NCBI GenBank assembly: GCA_025457665.1
Contig: JALOTY010000044.1
Coordinates: 1-32,963 of the forward strand
Length of the DNA: 32,963 bases
Reading direction: 5' to 3'
Source of the DNA: Akkermansiaceae bacterium
GTDB taxonomy: Bacteria > Verrucomicrobiota > Verrucomicrobiia > Verrucomicrobiales > Akkermansiaceae
Part shown: piece after piece, positions 24,320-31,798 of the stretch
Layout of the letters: each line of letters starts with the position of its first letter
Position numbering within the stretch: the first letter of the stretch is position 1
Notes under the pieces: generated by a model
Databases searched by the model: none
What the model saw: only the letters and a program-made list of their open reading frames with translations
What the model was told of the DNA's origin: nothing
Made by a program: the position numbers and the translations under genes

Positions 24320-25210
24320 TCAGTCGGTTGGGGGTTGTGCCTTGTTCGCTTGGTCGCCTTTGGTGAAGACGTCGAGTGACCAGTCGCGCCTCATCTCAAT
24401 CTCGATTTCGCCGGTGGCAATGGCGATGAGGTCATCGTAGGTGCCTCCAGTCTTGATCGTCTGACGCCGTGTCGTCCGTATGCTCTTCGGCCATCCGATC
24501 ATGATCTGGAACCGATCGTCGGCACCGAACTGCTCCTTATGCTCGCCGACCCATCTTGCCATAGCCCGGGCACAATCTTTCATGAACTGCTCGGTTGTCG
24601 ATTCGTCTTGCTGGATATCGACCACCGTGAACAGATTCACGAGGTCGCCATCCCATTGCGGGCGGAAATCACAACGGCTGATACCGAACGAGTTCCAAGC
24701 CGCCTCGATGTCCGTTCCAGTCGTCTCGATGGGGATCATTTGCTGTGCTCCGGCTTGTCGTTCTTTGTAGGAAAGCTTGACTCTCCTGAGAACCTCACAG
24801 GCCCGGGTGAACTCACAATTCTGCGTGCCGCCGGATCGCTCACGGAGGAACTCAAGGAAATCCATGATGGCCTCGATCTGTCCTTCGCTTGGATTGCTCT
24901 CCTCAATCCATGCATCGTCCCTGCAAAGAATGTCGCAGACCGCTTCGTCGTAAGGACGATCAGGCCTCTGTATCGCCAACGCCATCCATCCGCGCAAAAA
25001 GTAGAGTCTGGCGGCTGGGGTCATGAAGCCGAGATCATGGCAATGGTATCCCATCCGTTCGTCGGGGAGATCCTCCGGCTCGGCGGAACCGAAATCATCT
25101 CGGATCTCCGTGCACTCCCAACACGTGCAACTCGTGATGGCTTCCTTGGCGGGTCGCGGTATCGAAGTGAAGGCAGCCCGCAGTCTCGTTTCTATCTCGG
25201 ATGCTTCCAT
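24320..25210 (-). CDS. DUF6714-like hypothetical protein with extra C-terminal domain
   Basis: A 296-residue soluble protein from the ATG at 25210; a GTG at 25237 is an alternative. Residues about 1-120 have the layout I remember for DUF6714: LRAAFTSIPRPAKEAI, a C-T-C-W-E-C-T-E-I segment, a DFGSAEPEDLP stretch, then FMTPAARLYFLRGWM, which resembles the conserved aromatic helix where the last lesion would be 'YYLPAY'. The second half (about 150-290) is a separate alpha/beta domain of unknown type (QWDGDLVNLFTVVDIQQDE, RFQIMIGWPKSI). It sits between two membrane-protein genes with short gaps on both sides. The fusion and the role are not known to me. Confidence 0.6.
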   Translation of the reverse strand: MEASEIETRLRAAFTSIPRPAKEAITSCTCWECTEIRDDFGSAEPEDLPDERMGYHCHDLGFMTPAARLYFLRGWMALAIQRPDRPYDEAVCDILCRDDAWIEESNPSEGQIEAIMDFLEFLRERSGGTQNCEFTRACEVLRRVKLSYKERQAGAQQMIPIETTGTDIEAAWNSFGISRCDFRPQWDGDLVNLFTVVDIQQDESTTEQFMKDCARAMARWVGEHKEQFGADDRFQIMIGWPKSIRTTRRQTIKTGGTYDDLIAIATGEIEIEMRRDWSLDVFTKGDQANKAQPPTD

Positions 25211-25242
25211 CTTTACTGGCAACGTCGAAGTCCACACACCCG

Positions 25243-25728
25243 CTACCCTGGGCGCTCCTCAGATTCAGATTTAGGATGGTCGCGTCCCGACCTCGACTCG
25301 GCGTGGGTCGCGAATTGTGGTGGGACACCTTGTTCTCCTTGATTCTGTTGGAGTGTTGGAGCGGCCCACGCACGGAGTCGAGAGTGCAATCCCAGTAAGA
25401 CCAGCTCAAAGCCAAGATACATGCACACAAGAGCACCCCAAGACGGCAGACCGCGATACAAGATTCCACATAGAATCATGCCACCCAAGTAGATCACCAA
25501 CCACACGACCACTCGGTTCTCTGAACTCTTCCATCGCCAGGAAAATGCCCAAAGGGCACCAGCGACCAAACCCATCATCAGTCCTGCCTGCCAACCCGTC
25601 CATGAATCGGGTGCGATGAAGAGCAGTGCGACGGCAAGCAGCCCGAAAAGCAGTAACCGGCGAGCAGCAGCGAACAACGATGCCGGTCGCTTGAGATCTG
25701 AGAAATCACTCGCCAGGTCTGTGGACAT
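25243..25728 (-). CDS. Hypothetical integral membrane protein (four spans)
   Basis: A 161-residue protein with a cytoplasmic N-terminus. Its hydrophobic segments start near LLLFGLLAVALLFIA, WQAGLMMGLVAGALWAF, VVVWLVIYLGGMILCGIL and WGALVCMYLGFELVLLGL. A charged, disordered tail follows (QQNQGEQGVPP, then ESEERPG). I know no family for it. It lies 32 bp before the DUF6714-like gene and 36 bp after the 183-residue membrane protein, so co-transcription is likely. A CGTTC motif occurs about 10 bases before its ATG, as at several other island starts. Confidence 0.7.
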   Translation of the reverse strand: MSTDLASDFSDLKRPASLFAAARRLLLFGLLAVALLFIAPDSWTGWQAGLMMGLVAGALWAFSWRWKSSENRVVVWLVIYLGGMILCGILYRGLPSWGALVCMYLGFELVLLGLHSRLRAWAAPTLQQNQGEQGVPPQFATHAESRSGRDHPKSESEERPG

Positions 25729-25764
25729 GCTTTTGTGGAACGTCGCAGGAGTGGCGTGCCGGGG

Positions 25765-26316
25765 TCAACGCGCAATTTGACTGGGCGGATTCCTCGGCGT
25801 CGCCATCTCCGCCATGTTATCCTTCTTTTCCTTGCATCTGCATGCCTTCAGCAGATTGAAGACAGTGACCACGATGAGAACATAGCCAGGATATGTTGCG
25901 ATACGATGGAGAGGAATCATCGAATAGTGGCTTTGTGATGGAACGCCAGGATTCCTGGCCTCGGTCCCGACAAGTGCTTCGGACAGGGAACTCAGGCTGG
26001 CATGCATCATCCACGATGTTGAAATCGCAATCAGGAGCGAAAGTGTTGCCAGTAGCACGATCCTCTTTCGCAGCTTTGGGTCGGACTTCAGGCCGCCAAT
26101 CAGAAGGGCAGACGTCGGAATGAGAAAGCCAAGCATGCTGAAAGCTCCCGCAGTCTGCAACTGGTGGAAAAACATCTCGCTTGGCATCCGCAGAACAAAC
26201 GTCTGTTGAATCGGTGCGGTAACAAGTGCCAAGAGAGCAGGATAACTGACCCATCCCGCCAGACCGGAGATCGCCGCATGGATTAGGGGCAACTTGATGA
26301 ACGATCTACTCTTCAT
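25765..26316 (-). CDS. Hypothetical integral membrane protein (four spans)
   Basis: A 183-residue membrane protein starting MKSRSFIKLPLI at 26316. The frame continues upstream, but that part is the dispersed repeat and is not used. Spans are near HAAISGLAGWVSYPALLALV, LQTAGAFSMLGFLIPTSALLI, RIVLLATLSLLIAI and YPGYVLIVVTVFNLL. The C-terminus is basic (CRCKEKKDN). No family recognised. Preceded by a full repeat copy with its promoter (26487-26515), it is likely the first gene of a unit continuing through 23737. Confidence 0.7.
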   Translation of the reverse strand: MKSRSFIKLPLIHAAISGLAGWVSYPALLALVTAPIQQTFVLRMPSEMFFHQLQTAGAFSMLGFLIPTSALLIGGLKSDPKLRKRIVLLATLSLLIAISTSWMMHASLSSLSEALVGTEARNPGVPSQSHYSMIPLHRIATYPGYVLIVVTVFNLLKACRCKEKKDNMAEMATPRNPPSQIAR

Positions 26317-26327
26317 TCTTCGGATAA

Positions 26328-26745
26328 CGGAGAGCCCATCCACCCCCACCAGCGAGGGCGGGGAGTGATCTCGGGGTGAGGGTTGGAAGGCTGAAAGGGC
26401 ATCGAAGATAGTCGGTTGGTAGGGCTTGGATGATGCGCCTGGAGAGGCCTCGGATTCGGGTCGGCGTCGATTGGTTTTCGATAAGGAAGATGGGCGGAAC
26501 CGGTCGAGATGGCAAGCCGGCACGCGGGGAAATTCGGTTTCTGTGGCCCCCCTTGGGCACTCCCATCCCACCTCAATCGCCCTCGGCTCCCGTGCAACTG
26601 ATGCCCCCCTTCGACACCCTCTTGCGGCTCTGATTCCGGCCCCAAGGGCAAGCCGCATGCCTTGGTCCGCTAATCGCATCCTCTTGGGCATCTCTCCTAT
26701 GGCTCCGCTACTACGTGGTCCGCAATTTCCTGGCCCATCGATTGA
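26328..26745 (-). repeat. Dispersed promoter-carrying repeat, longest copy
   Basis: About 418 bp, matching the copy at 23270-23640 through its whole length. Part of it also matches 22669-22770 (start-proximal) and 19633-19731 (promoter region). It ends 11 bases before the ATG of the 183-residue membrane protein. The gap 26317-26803 (487 bp) is almost entirely this repeat; I see no gene in it. Confidence 0.8.
26487..26515 (-). promoter_or_regulatory. Repeat-borne promoter upstream of the 183-residue membrane protein
   Basis: On the minus strand TTGCCA (26515-26510), a 17-base spacer and CATCTT (26492-26487). Same position within the repeat and same spacing as the other two promoter-bearing copies. 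Confidence 0.5.
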
Positions 26746-26803
26746 GGACCGCAGTGCACGTCTCCGACTCCTGTAAACAGTAATGGGCTACCAAAACGTC
26801 CAT

Positions 26804-27304
26804 TCAACAAAGCCGCTGGTCGGCGCTGTCCTGCTCTGACTTGTTTGAGGATTTGTTTTTTACGATGCCGGCGAGAAGGATAGCGAATCCCAGCACGCAG
26901 GACAAAGCGGCTGCCCAGAGCCCAAGACCTGTTTCGCCCTTTCTACTCAGCGCGACGACAGAATCGAAGGCTACCACCAAAAACACGAGGCTGAGAGAAA
27001 CAGCAGGAACGGAGAATCTTATCAGACGGTGCATGATCAAGCCAACAAACAAGTAGGAATGAACCACGAGAAGAACTGCCACGAGCATCCAAATGGGCAG
27101 TCCAGTGCTCACGCTCTCTCCACGCCACCCGATATTGCTCTCGGCATAGATCTGCATCATCGCTTCGACCCCAGGCAACAGCGGCAGATCAGCATCACTG
27201 GGTGTCCAGGGAAAGTTTGTCCAAAGCTCGAGGCCCGAAAAGCACGCAGCGAGAAACGCGAGGAACGCCACCACCGCCCAATCTCCACTAATCTTCATTT
27301 TCAT
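26804..27304 (-). CDS. Hypothetical integral membrane protein (four spans)
   Basis: A 166-residue protein starting MKMKISGDW. Hydrophobic segments lie near VVAFLAFLAACFSGLEL, WMLVAVLLVVHSYLFVGLIM, VPAVSLSLVFLVVAFDSVVAL and WAAALSCVLGFAILLAGIV. The loop between the first two (about 35-65) is long and acidic. The C-terminus is hydrophilic. Its ATG overlaps the stop of the decayed PIN-domain frame (ATGA), so it may once have been the second gene of a coupled pair. No family recognised. Confidence 0.65.
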   Translation of the reverse strand: MKMKISGDWAVVAFLAFLAACFSGLELWTNFPWTPSDADLPLLPGVEAMMQIYAESNIGWRGESVSTGLPIWMLVAVLLVVHSYLFVGLIMHRLIRFSVPAVSLSLVFLVVAFDSVVALSRKGETGLGLWAAALSCVLGFAILLAGIVKNKSSNKSEQDSADQRLC

Positions 27305-27525
27305 CGTCGATTCCTCCGACGCCTGACCACCGGGCGAGGGTCGAAAACTGGGCTGAGATTGAGGGCTGTTGCTGGTGTGATGGCTCGAACTCCAAGCAAG
27401 TCCGAGCTACGAAAATCGGCGGTGTTGTGCGTGCTGACAAATGGTGCCGACGCTGCCACTGCGAGTTCGAGAATAAGATCGTCAATTTCGTTTCTTTCGT
27501 TGTCTAGAACCCAATCCCGAGACCC
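27301..27525 (-). pseudogene. C-terminal remnant of a PIN-domain (VapC-like) toxin
   Basis: An open frame of about 75 codons without a usable start reads NEIDDLILELAVAA, then FVSTHNTADFRSSDLLGVRAITPATAL. This is the pattern of the last third of PIN-domain ribonucleases (DD-x-I-L-E-L-A, the T-H/F-N-x-x-D-F strand, then a G-V/I...TP ending). The N-terminal two thirds, including the first acidic active-site residues, are missing; the frame is cut off towards the ThuA-like gene. It ends in TGA overlapping the next ATG. The family assignment rests on the motif only. Confidence 0.6.
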
Positions 27526-27529
27526 CTTC

Positions 27530-28453
27530 TCACTTCGGATCCAGGTTCGCCTTCATTTCCTCATCGGTGGGGGTCTTGGTGGGGACGCCATCGGTGGGGA
27601 CATCGACGCCGGCGATCCAGGCGATGGCGTTGAGGACGATGCCGCGGTGGTCATCGTGCTGCCAGTTCTTGTGGAAATGGCCGCCGGTGAAGCCGAAGGC
27701 CCGGCCTTTGCCGAGGGCTTCGGGGCGTTCGTAGGCCCACATGACATGTTGAATTTCCTTGCGCTCCAGCACGGCGGCGCGGACGTGGGGATTTCCGGAA
27801 TGCGGGCCGTTCGGACGGACGAGGGTCTCGGGTCCCGGGAGATCACTGAGGATGGGGGTCACGCCTTCCATGCCTTCGCGGAAACGCATGTGATAGTACC
27901 ATTCATCGCGGATCTTGAAGTCATCGATGCCGCGGCTGATTTCATGTTTCGCGGGTTTGAATGATGCGTCCCAGTGCGGGTTCACCGACCAGTCGGTTTC
28001 GAAATAGCCGCCGATGAGATCGAGGAAGGTGTTGCCGGGTTCGCCTTTGGGGATTTCCACGCCGTAGTGGATGCAGCCGATGCCCGCGCCGCTGTTGGCG
28101 ATCTGGCGGAGTTTCGGCAGGTGGTTGATGGCGGGGTGGCCGCCACCGCCATCGGCATAGATGACCACGGCAGCGGCGCCATCGAAGACCGATTCATCCT
28201 CCGGCCAGCCATTGGTGACGACCACCGCTTCCACCGGCAGTCCGCTTCGATTGAGGTGATCGGCGAGCAGCATGCAGCCGGCGCGGTGTTCGTGTTCGCC
28301 GGGGCCGTGGCTGGGGCGGCCGGCGATGAAGACGATCTTGCGTTTCGAGGCTGGGGCGGCATCTGCCTCGGCAGGGCTTTGCTGGGTGAAACCGATCACG
28401 GCGGCAGCGGCGCAGGCGAGGGCGATGAGGAGCGGGCGGGCATTTCCGAACAT
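27530..28453 (-). CDS. Secreted ThuA-like domain protein
   Basis: A 307-residue exported protein. The ATG at 28453 gives a signal peptide (MFGNARPLLIALACAAAAVIG); an in-frame ATG at 28489 would precede it needlessly. The ThuA-type, glutamine-amidotransferase-like fold is seen from KIVFIAGRPSHGPGEHEH near the mature N-terminus, through VVIYADGGGGHP, GIGCIHYGVEI and GGYFETDW, to GRAFGFTGGHFHKNW and the closing VLNAIAWIAGVDVP. ThuA proteins are tied to trehalose or other sugar use; secreted copies are typical of Verrucomicrobia and Planctomycetes, with unknown reactions. It is divergent from the RND pump across 156 bp and has core-like GC. Confidence 0.9.
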   Translation of the reverse strand: MFGNARPLLIALACAAAAVIGFTQQSPAEADAAPASKRKIVFIAGRPSHGPGEHEHRAGCMLLADHLNRSGLPVEAVVVTNGWPEDESVFDGAAAVVIYADGGGGHPAINHLPKLRQIANSGAGIGCIHYGVEIPKGEPGNTFLDLIGGYFETDWSVNPHWDASFKPAKHEISRGIDDFKIRDEWYYHMRFREGMEGVTPILSDLPGPETLVRPNGPHSGNPHVRAAVLERKEIQHVMWAYERPEALGKGRAFGFTGGHFHKNWQHDDHRGIVLNAIAWIAGVDVPTDGVPTKTPTDEEMKANLDPK

Positions 28454-28609
28454 GCGGAGGATACCGTGAGAAGCGGGCGGGCATTTCATCCCGGCTTCCG
28501 TCGGGAAACGGAGGTCGCGCGATTGCGGGATCGTGCCGAAAGGTGGAAATCGGGAATGGACCGGGCCGGATTCTGCTCCAACGTGGGCCAGCCGCCCCTC
28601 TCGTTTCTC

Positions 28610-31600
28610 ATGTGGATTGTCCTCTTTGCCCTGCGTTACAAATACACGATCGGTGTCCTGGGCATCCTGATCCTGCTTTTCGGCCTGATGAGTGCGCGGC
28701 GGATGTCCACTGACATCCTTCCCCGGGTGGAAAGCCCCGAGCTGACCGTGGTCTGGACCTATGGCGGTCTGAATGCGCGGGAAATGTCATCGAAGATCAC
28801 GTCGTTTTCCGAGATCGCCCTGATGAACAATGTCGATGACCTGCTCGAAGTGCGGTCGGAGACCTCGAATGGCATCGGTCTGGTGAAACTCCGTTTCCAG
28901 CCCTATGTGGACATCAACACCGCCATGGCGCAGGCGACCGCGGTGACGCAGACGATCGTGCGGCGCATGCCGACGGGCACCACGCCGCCGCTGATTGTCA
29001 GGACCAGCCCATCGAGTGTGCCCATCGTGCAGTTGGTGATTTCCTCGGACTCGATGACCGGCGGGCAGTTGTTTGACTACGCGCGTCTGAGTTTGCGGGC
29101 ATCGCTGCAGACCATTCCCGGGATGCGGATTTCCCTGCCCTATGGCGGGGCCTCGCGGCAGGTGATGGTGGATCTGGACCTCGATGCCTTGCAGGCCTTC
29201 GGGCTGTCTGCCAATGAAGTGGGCGCGGCGGTGAACCGGCAGAATCTGACCTTGCCGGCAGGGACCTTGCGCGAGGGGGATCGCGAGCTGCCGGTGGTGC
29301 TCAATGCCAGCCCGGAGACCATTCAGGAATTCCTCGATCTGCCGATCCGCTCGGTGGAGGGCCGCACGGTGCTGCTGCGGGATGTCGCCCATGTGCGGGA
29401 TGGCGAGGCCGTGAGCGGAAACATTGCCCGTCTCAACGGCCAGAACGCGGTGATGATTTCCATCCTCAAGCTCGGCAGCGCGTCCACGGTGGAAATCATC
29501 GATGGCATCATGGAACGCCTGCCGGAAATCCGCGCCGCCGCCCCGCCCGGGATGAGCATCGAGCCGATTTTCGATCAATCCGTCTTCGTCCGCGCGGCAG
29601 TGAGCGGGGTGGAACACGAGATCCTCCTCGTGGGCGGCCTGGTGGCAGCCGTGGTCCTGCTTTTCCTCGGTTCCTGGCGGTCCACGATGATCGTGCTGAC
29701 CTCCATCCCGCTCGCCCTGCTGTGTTCGATCATCGGGCTGGCCTTGGTCGGTGCCACCTTCAACCTCATGACCCTGGGCGGCCTCGCTCTGGCCATCGGC
29801 ATCCTGGTGGACAACGCGCTGGTGGAAATCGAGAACATCAAACGTCAGATCGCGCTGGGGAAAAACACCCGGCAGGCGATCATCGATGGTGCCCAGGAGG
29901 TCGCCTTCCCCGAGTTTGTTTCCACGCTTTCGATCTGCATCGTTTTCCTGCCGATTTTCCTGCTTACCGGCACGGCATCGGACGTCTTCCGGCCACTGGC
30001 GCTGGCGGTGGTGTTTGCGATGATCGCGAGCTACCTGCTGGCGCGCACGCTGGTGCCCACCTTGGCCTCCATCATCCTTCCCGCGGAAGAGCGGGCGGAA
30101 AGGAAACGGGCGGGAAAAGCACCGCGCGGGCTCGGCTGGCTGCATCATCACATCGAGTCCGGCGTGGATCGCCTGGCGCAAGGGCAGGGGCGTCTGTTAG
30201 AGTGGATGATGCGTCACAAATGGGTGGTGCTGGTGCCGATCGCGGCGGCTGGCGCGCTGGGGGTTTTCGCGGCGATGAAGTCCGGACGGGAGTTTTTCCC
30301 GCGCACCGATGCCGGGCTGATCCGCTTGTTTGTGCGGGTGCCGAGCGGCGTGAGGCTGGAGGGGACCGCCAAGGTGATGGGCGACATCCAGCGGGAAATC
30401 CGCAGTCTCATCCCGGCCGATGAACTTCAGTTCGTGGTCGAAAACATCGGCGTCCCCTCCTCGGTGAACCAGGCCTGGGTGGAAACGACATCGGTCACTT
30501 CCTCAGATGCGGAAATCCTCGTGCAGCTTGACGGCGAACACGGGCCGAGCGAGGGATACGAGGAAAAGATCCGCCAGATGATGGCGGAGAAATTCCCGCA
30601 GGTGCAGTCGTTTTTCCGGCCGGCGGATGCCACCAGCCAGACCTTGGCCTCGGGCGCGCCGACGACCTTTGAAGTCCGCCTGATGGGCCGCGATGTCCCG
30701 GGAAACCTGATGCTGGCGCGGGAGTTGGTGGCGCAGCTCAAGCAGATTCCCGGCATGGCGGATGTGACGCTGCGGGAGGTGTTGGATCAGCCGAGTTATG
30801 CCATCCGCCTCGACCGCGCCCGCGCGGCGGCTCTGGGGATCAACCAACAGGATGTGGCCTCCGCAGTCCTCGCCGCGCTGGGCAGTGGCAGTTCGGTGGC
30901 TCCGAGTTATTGGTCGGACCCGCTCACCGGTGCTTCCTACGAAGTCCAGGTCATCGCCACGCCGGATGAACTCAAGGAAACCGAGCAATTGCTCAACCTG
31001 CCGATCCGCGCCGCGGCGGGTGGCGAACCGATGCCCTTGCGTGCGGTTGCCTCCATCGTGGAAACCCGGGCGCCTGCCAGTGTTTCACGCACCACCCTGC
31101 AGCCGACCTTCACGGTCATCGCCAATGCCGCCGGTCGCGACCTGGGCAGCCTGACCCGCGACCTCGAAGGCCTCATCGACGGCCTGCGGGCCAAACAAAA
31201 ACCCGGCAACAAGATCATGCTCAGCGGTCAGGCGGCCTTGATGAAATCCGCTTACACCGAGCTGATCGGCGGCCTCGGGCTGGCGGCGGTGCTGGTGTTT
31301 CTCGTGATGGTCGTGAATTTCCAATCCTGGTCGCTGCCCTTCGTGGCGGTGAGCGGTCTGCCGGTGGCGGTGTCCGGCGCGCTCTTCGGCCTCTGGGCCA
31401 CGGGCACCCCGCTCAGCGTTCCGGCGCTCATGGGCATCATCATGGTCGTCGGGGTTTCCACCGCAAACAGCGTGCTGGTCAGCAGCTTCGCCCGCGACCG
31501 CTTCGATCAGGGCCTCAGCGCCAGGGACGCCGCTCTGGAAGCCGCCACCACCCGCCTGCGGCCGGTGATGATGACTGCGTTGGCGATGATCCTCGGCGTC

Positions 31601-31798
31601 ATCCCCATGGCCCTCGGCCAGGCGGAAGGCGGCGAACAAAATGCCCCGCTCGGCCGGGCGGTCATCGGCGGCCTCGCCTTCGGCACCCTCGCTTCGCTGT
31701 TTGTCGTGCCGGTGTTCTTCGCCATCGTCCGCGCCCGTTTCCACCCTCGGAAATCCGAGGAAAGCGCCCCCAACTCCCTGCTTCCCGAACCCTCATGA
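28610..31798 (+). CDS. RND-family efflux transporter (inner-membrane pump)
   Basis: A 1062-residue resistance-nodulation-division pump of the usual length. The first span starts at residue 6 (ALRYKYTIGVLGILILLFG), and the two large periplasmic loops follow spans 1 and 7. The proton-relay span contains GILVDNALVEIENI with Asp401 followed by Asn402; many RND members keep only one acidic residue here, so this need not be a defect. The C-terminal half repeats the plan and ends GGLAFGTLASLFVVPVFFAIV. I chose the ATG at 28610 because the family begins there; the long open frame upstream is antisense to the ThuA-like gene. The next gene, the adaptor, overlaps by 4 bp. Substrate unknown; no outer-membrane channel gene is in view. 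Confidence 0.95.
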   Translation: MWIVLFALRYKYTIGVLGILILLFGLMSARRMSTDILPRVESPELTVVWTYGGLNAREMSSKITSFSEIALMNNVDDLLEVRSETSNGIGLVKLRFQPYVDINTAMAQATAVTQTIVRRMPTGTTPPLIVRTSPSSVPIVQLVISSDSMTGGQLFDYARLSLRASLQTIPGMRISLPYGGASRQVMVDLDLDALQAFGLSANEVGAAVNRQNLTLPAGTLREGDRELPVVLNASPETIQEFLDLPIRSVEGRTVLLRDVAHVRDGEAVSGNIARLNGQNAVMISILKLGSASTVEIIDGIMERLPEIRAAAPPGMSIEPIFDQSVFVRAAVSGVEHEILLVGGLVAAVVLLFLGSWRSTMIVLTSIPLALLCSIIGLALVGATFNLMTLGGLALAIGILVDNALVEIENIKRQIALGKNTRQAIIDGAQEVAFPEFVSTLSICIVFLPIFLLTGTASDVFRPLALAVVFAMIASYLLARTLVPTLASIILPAEERAERKRAGKAPRGLGWLHHHIESGVDRLAQGQGRLLEWMMRHKWVVLVPIAAAGALGVFAAMKSGREFFPRTDAGLIRLFVRVPSGVRLEGTAKVMGDIQREIRSLIPADELQFVVENIGVPSSVNQAWVETTSVTSSDAEILVQLDGEHGPSEGYEEKIRQMMAEKFPQVQSFFRPADATSQTLASGAPTTFEVRLMGRDVPGNLMLARELVAQLKQIPGMADVTLREVLDQPSYAIRLDRARAAALGINQQDVASAVLAALGSGSSVAPSYWSDPLTGASYEVQVIATPDELKETEQLLNLPIRAAAGGEPMPLRAVASIVETRAPASVSRTTLQPTFTVIANAAGRDLGSLTRDLEGLIDGLRAKQKPGNKIMLSGQAALMKSAYTELIGGLGLAAVLVFLVMVVNFQSWSLPFVAVSGLPVAVSGALFGLWATGTPLSVPALMGIIMVVGVSTANSVLVSSFARDRFDQGLSARDAALEAATTRLRPVMMTALAMILGVIPMALGQAEGGEQNAPLGRAVIGGLAFGTLASLFVVPVFFAIVRARFHPRKSEESAPNSLLPEPS

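Noticed and set aside
24539..25342. 267-codon plus-strand frame opposite the DUF6714-like gene
   Set aside because: Antisense to a better supported minus-strand gene in a one-directional island; no motif.
26313..26691. Open frames within the dispersed repeat (also at 23270-23699) as a protein gene or transposase
   Set aside because: No catalytic motif, frames overlap in several phases, and copies differ by indels. Treated as non-coding repeat, though a decayed element cannot be excluded.
18599..27525. Naming the island a definite chromosomal integron
   Set aside because: No integrase in the window, and the GTT(A/C) context does not fit canonical GTTRRRY; kept only as a hypothesis.
27974..28609. 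In-frame extension of the RND pump upstream of 28610
   Set aside because: It lies antisense to the ThuA-like gene, and the RND family begins exactly at the ATG at 28610.
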